Under the pieces are notes generated by a model. The model was not told the origin of the DNA. It searched no databases and was given only the letters and a program-made list of their open reading frames with translations. A stretch of DNA of 64,000 nt, from positions 11,209,501 through 11,273,500 of the forward strand of contig NW_026262690.1 of the NCBI RefSeq assembly GCF_021869535.1, read 5' to 3'. The position numbers and the translations under genes were made by a program. Positions 60,301 through 64,000 of the stretch are shown piece after piece; within the stretch, counting starts at the first letter, position 1, and every line of letters begins with the position of its first letter. This stretch comes from Mytilus californianus. Lineage: Eukaryota; Mollusca; Bivalvia; Mytilida; Mytilidae.

Positions 60301-63159
60301 CAATTTTCAGTGGACAGAAGTACAATTTTTTATTTTTATATTATACCTGCAATAAGTTACAGTGGCGGATCTCCCGGGGGTCCGGCGTTTGGAATCCCCT
60401 CTTTTTATCGACAACCAATGCATTTGAATGGGGACATATAGTTGGAACCCCCCCACCCCCTTTCCTCTTTGAAAATTGGCTTGATCCGCCCCCAGGATAA
60501 GAAACTATATAAGATGTACAAGTTCCGTTGCTCGCTCTTAATCAAGAGAAAAAATCAGAACATCCAAAAAGCCAGAAAGGGATTTAAAACATTATAATCA
60601 ACACAAAGAAAACTGAATAAAAAGCTGTATTGCAAACTGATATCATGCAGTTCTCATAATTCCTATTACATGTATTACTTCAAGTTTTGATATTTTTTTC
60701 TTATATTTGAATTCAAAAGTCCTACAAACAACTGTTGAGTCCTTTAATTAAATTATTGATTGAATAATGAATGATTAGCTAAGCTGATCTGTAAATAAAG
60801 TCTGAAAATGCTTTGTTTAAATAAAAGAGTGTTATTATGTCATAAAATATACTGAATCAACATCAAATTTAATCCAAATTCATATTTAACTGCTCTAAAA
60901 TGCATAGTCAATTGAACTACAAAACAAAAACCTGTGACTACTATAACATAGAGATTGGTCACTTCCAATGTTATAGTAGTCTCAGACAAAAACAAAGCTG
61001 ACTTAAATACATGTACTGTAACAGTATGTTCAGAAATTTTTTGAAGAATGGACAACAATGAGATATTTATTTTTCTGATATCAGAAAAAATCTCATAGTA
61101 TCAAATCAGAATGCGAGTTCTTTTTATTGAGATAATCAATTTAATCGCATTATTTACTTTAATAAAAACCTCATGATAATATCTGAATTTACAGTCATGA
61201 CCTCTACACTTAAAAATTTAAGGTTCCTAGGCCTAAATGTGGTTGAAATACAGACAATTTCTCTTTTTTATGACATACATTACAATTTCAGAATAAGCTG
61301 CATTAAGTTATATATGTATCACATATAAGAATGCAAGTTTGTATTAATATCATGATAATCATGATTATTGCAATAAGTTGTTATTATTCAATTAATTAAA
61401 AAAAAATCAATTATTTTTAAATTGATAGATCTGGAACTAGTACATACATTTGTTTTTTTAAACATCTTTATACTATTCATTAGGGAACTTATTCAAATAT
61501 ATTTTGTACAAGACAGTCATGGCAGTTCACAATTACAGTGGTCATTATAAACATAATGACACAATTTATACAACCAAATTTTACTGTTGATATATGTAAA
61601 CTGAAATCATTGCAGAATTTTTCTTTCAAATGGTTTAATGTTTGTTAGTCACTTACTTTAAATACTTAACCTGTACTAAAATAAAGAGATGTGGTATGAT
61701 TGCCAATGAGATAACAGTATAGAAACTATCCACCAGAGTCCAAATGTCTGTTAGCAGTTAAATTATAAGTCACTTTACAGACATCAACAATGAATACATT
61801 TCATTGTTATCAGGCAGATGAGGAAAAAGAGTAATGATAGCTTTTTAGCTTACTACATGTACAAGAGAATATAAGAAATATAATAAAATAAATAAGGAAA
61901 TAATAGAGACAAAAAAGACAGGACTTAGCCACTTGACTATATGTAAAGTGTTCCCTTACTAATCCATAGAGGAGCTGCTGTATACTTAGAAAAAAGGATG
62001 TTGAGGACTTGGCCACATCAATCAGCATTTTTAGACACTACATTATGGTCAATTGCAATCTGCCCTATTTGCTCCAACCTATAATGAGTATCAAAATTAA
62101 TACCTAGGGTGGGAATTAAACCCATGTATGTTCATTTACTCTATTGTTCTCTATGTACATACATGTACATGTTTATGAAATATATCAAATGCAAAAAAAT
62201 GCTGGAATGTAAATATGGTAATTTACATCATGTACATTATTACAGCCTCATTTTTTAAGGACCTAGTAAAGGAAGTCCCTGGACCTAGCTAGACCTATTT
62301 CTTAGGCAAGGTGTATTATATGACTCTTGAAAGTAGTAAAATGCAATTGTAAAATTAATTTTATCTGCTGTTAAACAATAATAACACGATAATGGTTATT
62401 TCTAAGTATTTAGTAACAACAACGTGCAATTTAGGTAAACAAACATCAATAATCTACCACGTGTTTGTCTGCTGTGCTTGAATATTCAAAACGACCCATC
62501 AGGTTTATTTACACGAATTTTTGCTAAAGCAGACAGTTAAACATGTCTGTTTACCTTATAAGTTCTATAAAAAATGCATTTGCTGTTATGACTTGTGTAT
62601 GCATGGAAATATAATGAACATAATAACATTGATTATTTACCGTAAATATTGAATACACATCATTCCTGAGCTATACACACAAAACACATGGCACTTTTGT
62701 AACGATGGATGGTAACGTATAGCCATTTTATAACAGTAAATTCCATTGGATAAGCTACCCTACACAGTACATAATATGCAAATTAATGATTGGATACGAA
62801 TTTGTGTCAGCTCTCAAATCGATGGAAAAATGTAAACATTGGAATCCGCCATTTTGACATAGGAAACAAACTAATTTTGAATCTTGGATTAAAGGACATT
62901 GCGCACATTGCCAGCGTATCATGCATAACCAGTCATGTGCAAATATATCTTTTAATTAGTTTTATACACTTACTTTTCTATGTTTTAGTTAATTTAATGT
63001 TTTAATTTACTACAGAACGGAACATCGTTCTCAAAGACGCCGTAGAAAAAATTATAGGTGGCGCTGTTTGTGGGCGTAAACATTTAACATACGGGTACTT
63101 TTTTTGTCGACAAATTGACCTCTATCCGTCAGATTCAGGCGTTTGCCGTTCAACTGAAG
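27271..63159 (+). CDS. ADAMTS-type secreted zinc metalloprotease, 20 exons, 3' end open
   Basis: A secreted protease predicted to cut extracellular-matrix or other secreted proteins. Twenty exons with GT-AG borders and matching phases give 2392 coding bases (797 residues plus one base). Order: signal peptide (1-22); prodomain (about 23-190) with [10 protein letters not shown], one Cys (148) and a furin-type RKRR at 187-190; M12B catalytic domain (about 226-430) starting [13 protein letters not shown], zinc site HEIGHNMGMLHD (H362, E363, H366, H372, D373) and Met-turn GIMGG (M386); disintegrin-like region (439-510); one thrombospondin type-1 repeat (525-578) with W-x-x-W-x-x-W and CSRTCGRG; Cys-rich region (579-706) ending [11 protein letters not shown]; spacer start ([13 protein letters not shown]). 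All catalytic residues are present, so an active enzyme is expected. No transmembrane segment or EGF module is seen, which favours ADAMTS over ADAM. Exon 20 is less certain, and the spacer is short, so more exons probably lie beyond 63159 or outside the window. Confidence 0.9.
27784..28890 (+). pseudogene. Decayed Ty3/gypsy-type pol relic (integrase region) in intron 1
   Basis: Three segments in order match gypsy integrase. First, the linker before the zinc finger (about 27784-28060; [24 protein letters not shown]-like). Second, the zinc-finger Cys pair and start of the core (28080-28190; CDNCAAQ, EPMERIA). Third, the C-terminal GPY/F-like domain (about 28715-28890; [24 protein letters not shown]). 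Several in-frame stops interrupt it and most of the catalytic core between 28200 and 28700 is unrecognisable. The 5' part (protease, RT) is missing. It lies in the same orientation as the host gene. Confidence 0.75.
28985..29050 (-). repeat. Fragment of mussel repeat A
   Basis: TAGTTGTCTCTTTTTGGAAA then TCATACCAAATCTCCTTATC: the terminal module of repeat A in minus orientation. Confidence 0.55.
29830..30000 (+). repeat. Mussel repeat C fragment
   Basis: ATGATTCGAGCGTCAATGAT, ATACGTGCATCTGGTGTACA and TATAAGCCTGATATCTTTGA, a module I recall as abundant in mussel DNA. A shorter relative is at about 46262-46300. Confidence 0.5.
30280..30910 (+). other. Possible coding relic between gypsy pol and its polypurine tract
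   Basis: Short open stretches such as [20 protein letters not shown] and [14 protein letters not shown] read as protein-like but are separated by stops. Position between an integrase end and a polypurine tract would suit a third gypsy ORF, but no family is recognised. Confidence 0.3.
31075..31250 (+). other. Polypurine tract and apparent 3' LTR start
   Basis: AAA followed by ten G and TAG (31075-31090) leads directly into TGTAACGACTGG (31091), the usual order of polypurine tract then LTR beginning TG in gypsy elements. Together with the pol relic this suggests the 3' part of one insertion. The LTR end is not visible; exon 2 starts at 31253, so it is truncated or merges with the splice-acceptor region. 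Confidence 0.5.
31253..31316 (+). CDS. ADAMTS-like exon 2: prodomain start
   Basis: Residues 23-44, [20 protein letters not shown] then E; acceptor TTTTAG, donor GTAAGC, phase 0 to 1. Confidence 0.75.
32182..32242 (+). CDS. ADAMTS-like exon 3: prodomain
   Basis: Residues 44-64, [20 protein letters not shown]; acceptor TTTTCAG, donor GTATGA, phase 1 to 2. Confidence 0.75.
32243..34915. other. Intron 3
   Basis: 2.7 kb. Apart from the repeat A-related block at 34050-34560 nothing is recognised; open frames such as 33087-33419 have no family signature. Confidence 0.6.
34050..34560 (+). repeat. Mussel repeat A-related block in intron 3
   Basis: GAAGATGTGGTATGATTGCT, AACAAATGACGAAGAAGTTA, TACACAGCAACAAACGATAA and CTACAGGCTCCCGAACCGGG follow the order of repeat A, then an unrelated GC-richer tail (CCCCGTCCCCAACCTTGGAC) extends to about 34560. 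Confidence 0.65.
34916..35174 (+). CDS. ADAMTS-like exon 4: core of the prodomain
   Basis: Residues 64-150, including [20 protein letters not shown] and [20 protein letters not shown]. The pattern FG-x-x-Y/F...HP-x-C-x-x-x-G-x-V...S-x-C is that of ADAM and ADAMTS propeptides. Acceptor TTGAAG, donor GTATAA, phase 2 to 0. The basic RRRR lies too early for the final furin site and may be a secondary one. Confidence 0.85.
35490..35710 (+). repeat. Mussel repeat B fragment in intron 4
   Basis: AACGACGAAAAGATAACAAC, GATGACCTTAGATGCTCCAG and CGGGTAAGCAGTTC...GCACCCG; diverged copy of the module at 26690. Confidence 0.6.
35818..35974 (+). CDS. ADAMTS-like exon 5: end of prodomain with furin site
   Basis: Residues 151-203: [17 protein letters not shown] fits the (L)RGxI..S...Y.IEPLP signature of ADAM propeptides, and IARKRREDL contains the RKRR cleavage site (187-190). 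Acceptor TTTAG, donor GTAAGC, phase 0 to 1. Confidence 0.9.
36401..36579 (+). CDS. ADAMTS-like exon 6: start of catalytic domain
   Basis: Residues 203-262, with [20 protein letters not shown], the first strand of M12B proteases (usually E-L-x-V-V-x-D). Acceptor TTTCAG, donor GTAAGT, phase 1 to 0. Confidence 0.88.
36580..38739. other. Intron 6
   Basis: 2.2 kb. A GATGATGATGATGG run followed by TTAATGTTTAACGTCAAGTG (about 38345-38385) resembles a mussel repeat; otherwise nothing recognised. Confidence 0.55.
38740..38826 (+). CDS. ADAMTS-like exon 7: catalytic domain
   Basis: Residues 263-291, [20 protein letters not shown] then RMTFLDTNP; phase 0 to 0, donor GTGAGA. Confidence 0.82.
39652..39752 (+). 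CDS. ADAMTS-like exon 8: catalytic domain
   Basis: Residues 292-325, [20 protein letters not shown] then [14 protein letters not shown]; the DHVHVHTG segment matches the D-x-A-x-L-x-T/S strand of reprolysins. Phase 0 to 2, donor GTAAGA. Confidence 0.85.
40469..40594 (+). CDS. ADAMTS-like exon 9: first half of the zinc site
   Basis: Residues 325-367, [20 protein letters not shown] to ATVHEIGH. It ends two bases into the Asn codon of HEIGHN. Acceptor TTTATAG, donor GTATGT, phase 2 to 2. Confidence 0.93.
40633..41178 (+). pseudogene. C-terminal piece of a retroelement reverse transcriptase in intron 9
   Basis: An open frame of about 180 codons without its own start. It reads [20 protein letters not shown], then [20 protein letters not shown] and [20 protein letters not shown], a block I know from many reverse-transcriptase-like proteins of molluscs, corals and fish (the region after the RT core). 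The catalytic RT motifs are absent because the copy is 5'-truncated. It runs in the same orientation as the host gene and begins some 40 bases after the exon 9 donor. Confidence 0.7.
41179..41845 (+). mobile_element. 3' tail of the intron 9 retroelement
   Basis: Non-coding sequence after the RT frame containing AACATGTTTAACCCCGCCGC, CCTGTCCCAAGTCAGGAGCC, CAGCTGAAGGACGCCTCCGG and the end TTTGACACATTCCCCATTTC. The last module recurs alone at 55693-55745, as expected of 3'-anchored, 5'-truncated copies. The AACCCCGCC...CCCAAGTCAGGAGCC part is shared with repeat A. Confidence 0.65.
42088..42204 (+). CDS. ADAMTS-like exon 10: second half of zinc site and Met-turn
   Basis: Residues 367-406: [20 protein letters not shown] then [19 protein letters not shown]. 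Supplies the third His (372), the Asp after it (373) and the Met-turn (M386). Acceptor TTACAG, donor GTAAGA, phase 2 to 2. Confidence 0.93.
42205..43980. other. Intron 10
   Basis: 1.8 kb. Contains a CRE-like TGACGTCAC at about 43327 and a 14-base G run at 43614-43627. The open frames 43388-43675 and 43609-43950 have no family signature. Confidence 0.6.
43981..44078 (+). CDS. ADAMTS-like exon 11: end of catalytic domain
   Basis: Residues 406-439, [20 protein letters not shown] then [21 protein letters not shown] fits the S/G-x-x-x-x-C-L-x-N/D pattern after the Met-turn. Phase 2 to 1, donor GTAAAT. Confidence 0.88.
44225..44595 (+). repeat. Dispersed repeat R1 with inverted end piece
   Basis: 44225-44480 is a reverse copy of 1-230. 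It is followed 80 bases later (44562-44592) by the same end sequence, GTGCGGCCACTTCCATTTTA, in the opposite orientation, so the two ends can form a stem (TCTAAAATGGAAGTGG / CCACTTCCATTTTAGA). Confidence 0.7.
44605..44745 (+). repeat. Mussel repeat A in intron 11
   Basis: TAGATGTGGGATGATTGCCC, ATAGGTCAACGTACGGCTTT and CTTACCGAATAGTCGTCTTC: diverged copy of repeat A. Confidence 0.65.
45654..45733 (+). CDS. ADAMTS-like exon 12: disintegrin-like region start
   Basis: Residues 439-465, [20 protein letters not shown]; matches the G-x-x-Y/K-x-x-x-x-Q/V-C-x-x-x-F/Y-G opening of the ADAMTS disintegrin-like module. Phase 1 to 0, donor GTGAGC. Confidence 0.88.
45870..46260 (+). repeat. Mussel repeats A and B in intron 12
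   Basis: AAGATGTGGTACGATTACCA and ATGAGACAACTATCCACCAC (repeat A) run into GGTGAACTTAGATGCTTCAG, AAGGGTAAGGAG and CACATGTGACACCCGT (repeat B), ending near CATAACGGTCAACCAACTTG. Confidence 0.65.
46426..46536 (+). CDS. ADAMTS-like exon 13: disintegrin-like region
   Basis: Residues 466-502, [20 protein letters not shown] and [10 protein letters not shown]; Cys spacing C-x3-Y-x-C and a following C are as in ADAMTS modules. Phase 0 to 0, donor GTAAAT. Confidence 0.87.
46870..47090 (+). repeat. Diverged mussel repeat B in intron 13
   Basis: GGACTTAACTCCGGAAGGGT and TTGTTGCTCATGGCAAGTAA with GACAGAATTATTGCTTCGAC follow the order of repeat B. Confidence 0.5.
47469..47626 (+). CDS. ADAMTS-like exon 14: end of disintegrin-like region and thrombospondin repeat
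   Basis: Residues 503-555. ICFAGACQ closes the disintegrin-like module (C-x2-G-x-C). [19 protein letters not shown] opens the central TSP1 repeat, with a triple-Trp C-mannosylation motif (W527, W530, W533) and a CSRTCGRG O-fucosylation consensus (T539). Phase 0 to 2, donor GTATGT. Confidence 0.95.
48308..48368 (+). CDS. ADAMTS-like exon 15: thrombospondin repeat, second half
   Basis: Residues 555-575, [20 protein letters not shown]; supplies the C-x-G...C-N part of the TSP1 repeat. Phase 2 to 0, donor GTAATC. Confidence 0.88.
48420..48665 (+). repeat. Mussel repeats A and B in intron 15
   Basis: AAGGAGATGTGATATGATTA and ATGAGACAACTATCCACCAA, then after about 50 bases AAAGACTGAGTAACACGAAC and GGTGATCTCATGTGCTCCAA. 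Confidence 0.65.
48666..49696. other. Rest of intron 15
   Basis: AT-rich, no gene or known repeat recognised. Confidence 0.55.
49697..49832 (+). CDS. ADAMTS-like exon 16: end of TSP1 repeat and start of Cys-rich region
   Basis: Residues 576-621: PCVS closes the TSP1 repeat and [20 protein letters not shown] opens the Cys-rich module. Phase 0 to 1, donor GTATGC. Confidence 0.83.
50455..51843 (+). repeat. Tandem ~500-bp repeat in intron 16 (2.6 units)
   Basis: ATCTTCTCCTCTRAAAC recurs at about 50534, 51034 and 51534, each followed by CCAATTCCAACCAAAC-like sequence, ACATGGCC(G/A)C(C/T)ATGGCTAA and TGGGTTGCTGCCACTAAATT. It starts with TTAGTTCACCGTTCCAAAGG and CACTTGGCGTCCGTCTGGTG and ends with CAGGTGAGCG...GAGAGCCTCTTG. 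I recall this as a common bivalve repeat. No coding capacity. Confidence 0.85.
51844..53151. other. Rest of intron 16
   Basis: A 25-base fragment of repeat A (AAGAGATGTGGTATGATT, about 52542) is the only recognised element. Confidence 0.55.
53152..53330 (+). CDS. ADAMTS-like exon 17: Cys-rich region
   Basis: Residues 621-680: [23 protein letters not shown] and SACLEGYCQ. The NGTPC...C-L/V-x-G-x-C order is the signature of the ADAMTS Cys-rich module. Phase 1 to 0, donor GTAATG. Confidence 0.92.
53331..54225. other. Intron 17
   Basis: No gene or known repeat recognised. Confidence 0.6.
54226..54343 (+). CDS. ADAMTS-like exon 18: end of Cys-rich region
   Basis: Residues 681-720: [20 protein letters not shown] then GDNSTC, the highly conserved D-x-C-G-V-C-x-G-D/N-N-S-x-C motif of ADAMTS proteins. 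Phase 0 to 1, donor GTAAAT. Confidence 0.95.
54344..55262. other. Intron 18
   Basis: No gene or known repeat recognised. Confidence 0.6.
55263..55352 (+). CDS. ADAMTS-like exon 19: start of spacer domain
   Basis: Residues 720-750: [20 protein letters not shown] then [10 protein letters not shown]; the IP-x-G-A-x-x-I-x-I motif opens ADAMTS spacers. Phase 1 to 1, donor GTAATA. Confidence 0.92.
55693..55745 (+). mobile_element. 3'-end remnant of the intron 9 retroelement family
   Basis: GGTCGGGTTGTTGTCTGTTT then GACACATTCCCCATTTCCAT matches 41790-41840 nearly exactly and stops at the same 3' point. Confidence 0.7.
57570..57855 (-). repeat. Mussel repeat A in intron 19
   Basis: AACATGTTAACTCTGCCATA, GTCCAAAGTCTTGAGTCAGG, CAGACTATAGAGTATGGGTT and TTGTCTCATTGGCTAACATA then CCACATCTT, in minus orientation. 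Confidence 0.7.
60361..60497. mobile_element. Short MITE with GGCGGATC ends
   Basis: Starts AGTGGCGGATCTCCCGGGGG and ends TTGATCCGCCCCCAGGA, giving GGCGGATC / GATCCGCC inverted ends. The interior has ATGCATTTGAATGGGGACAT then ATAGTTGGAACCCCCC, which I recall as a common mollusc repeat. Confidence 0.65.
61683..61800 (+). repeat. Mussel repeat A in intron 19
   Basis: AAGAGATGTGGTATGATTGC then CAATGAGATAACAGTATAGA (small insertion) and AACTATCCACCAGAGTCCAA. Confidence 0.7.
63016..63159 (+). CDS. ADAMTS-like exon 20 (probable): spacer continuation
   Basis: Residues 750-798. The frame stays open for 144 bases between TACTACAG and AAG/GTAACA with phase 1 at both ends, and [16 protein letters not shown] fits the N-x-L-A-L-K-D...Y-x-L/I-N-G part of spacers. 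The second half ([20 protein letters not shown]) is not spacer-like, so an earlier donor (for example GGC/GTAAAC at about 63080) is possible. Confidence 0.55.
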
Positions 63160-63389
63160 GTAACAAACAAAACCGAGGGATTAGCATGAACTCCAATAGG
63201 AGCGAGGCTATGTATGTCCATAGGCTACATGAGTCAATTATCTATGTGGGTGTCCTAATTCAAGAGCATATCATAATCAGTTATTACCGTCTATCAGCTC
63301 AAGACCATGAAGACGACGTTGAATTCATCAGGTTTTAAATAATGTATATACGCTTAAAAGGGAGATGATTGTTCACACTTGATTTCTAG

Positions 63390-63463
63390 GAACTCAACTC
63401 GTTCGGAATCTAACATTCAATCAACATTGCAGTATAGATATAGATATATGTAAATCACTTTAG
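63390..63463 (+). CDS. Candidate terminal exon of the ADAMTS-like gene (weak)
   Basis: Acceptor TTTCTAG then a phase-compatible frame reading GTQLVRNLTFNQHCSIDIDI and ending at TAG 63461-63463. It would end the protein with a very short spacer. No AATAAA follows inside the window and there is no family match, so it may be chance. Confidence 0.2.
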
Positions 63464-63899
63464 AATTGTATCAAAAATATGCTCACCAAGACGTTCGTGT
63501 TTAAGTTGTTACGTTTTACTTGTGACCAGCACAGGTTATTCCGAACATGCATTCATTGCGTTCCAAAAAGTATAAAATATGTCCAGTGAAAAAGGCTTTT
63601 AATTTTTCAAATATCTGTTAACGGATGGGCATTATGCGTTCTTAAATGGAAATCATACAAAGTTGGTTGTTTCAGAAAAGAAAAAACAGTGATAAATGTA
63701 AATTTTAGCAAAAGATGGATTGAATTACGGTTCTGTGACTTAATGTTATTCATGTATCTTCCCTTATTCATGAAACAAATCTGAGTATTTTCTGACACAT
63801 TTGGCTCATCAAAACATTTGTATATATTTATATATAGTACAGGAACTATGACATTGTCAGCTTATGAACTTATCTAGAATGCTTATCACGTGCACACAT

Positions 63900-64000
63900 A
63901 AGTCAGAAGATTTGGTATGTGCCGATGAGACACCTATCCATCAGAGAATATTGGACGAGTATGTAAACAATTATAGGTCATAGTACTGCCTTCAATATTA
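63900..64000 (+). repeat. Mussel repeat A running off the window end
   Basis: AGAAGATTTGGTATGTGCCG, ATGAGACACCTATCCATCAG and TAAACAATTATAGGTCATAG, same order as other copies. Confidence 0.7.

Larger units (their letters stand above)
55353..63015. other. Intron 19 (7.7 kb)
   Basis: Largest intron of the gene. Holds a retroelement tail fragment, repeat A copies and a MITE listed separately. A short hairpin (AGAGAGTG..CACTCTCT) lies at 58235-58255 and another (CTACTATAACAT / ATGTTATAGTAG) at about 60937-60983. No other exon of matching phase was found. Confidence 0.6.

Noticed and set aside
63390..63463. Short stop-ending frame as definite last exon
   Set aside because: Phase fits, but there is no family match or polyadenylation signal nearby; listed only as a weak candidate.

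Overview
The window looks like nuclear DNA of a bivalve mollusc, most likely a marine mussel (Mytilus-like). This rests on very AT-rich sequence, long GT-AG introns, and many copies of short interspersed repeats that I recognise from mussel genomes (for example the module around GATGTGGTATGATTGCCAAT and the 'GCTCCGGAAGGGTAAGCAG' module). The species call comes from recalled repeat sequence and is not proven here.

The left part (1-26.7 kb) holds no confident host gene and is a transposon landscape. Two related minus-strand LINEs (CR1/Jockey-type) lie at about 3.4-9.2 kb and 19.6-25.8 kb. The first is nearly complete: ORF1 with one stop codon, and ORF2 (endonuclease plus reverse transcriptase) with one frameshift. 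The second is badly broken and is split by a 2.2-kb foldback element (23303-25501). The foldback arms are about 0.9-1 kb, start with 24-bp terminal inverted repeats, and carry arrays of palindromic 18-mers of the form ATGTCG..CGACAT. Both LINEs have a 2A-like (G-D-V/I-E-x-N-P-G-P type) motif at the same place before the endonuclease, and a 3' stem-loop whose two arms differ between copies but still pair. Between the LINEs lie a degraded coding relic (11.7-12.7 kb), several inverted-repeat elements, three near-perfect palindromes, and a 21-bp minisatellite split by a 1.2-kb insertion that duplicated TATA.

The right part (27.27 kb to beyond the window) is one plus-strand gene. I assembled 20 exons whose splice phases all agree. 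They encode about 797 residues of a secreted ADAMTS-type metalloprotease: signal peptide, prodomain with an RKRR furin-type site, M12B catalytic domain with an intact HEIGHNMGMLHD zinc site and Met-turn, disintegrin-like region, one thrombospondin type-1 repeat, Cys-rich region and the start of a spacer. Exon 1 is preceded by a CRE-like site and a TATA box. The 3' end is not certain: the last exon placed with reasonable support ends at 63159.

The introns carry mobile-element debris: a decayed Ty3/gypsy pol with a polypurine tract and apparent LTR start in intron 1, a 5'-truncated reverse-transcriptase fragment in intron 9 (between the two exons that encode the zinc site), a tandem ~500-bp repeat in intron 16, and many mussel-type short repeats. 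I saw no tRNA, rRNA, CRISPR array or operon-like gene cluster.
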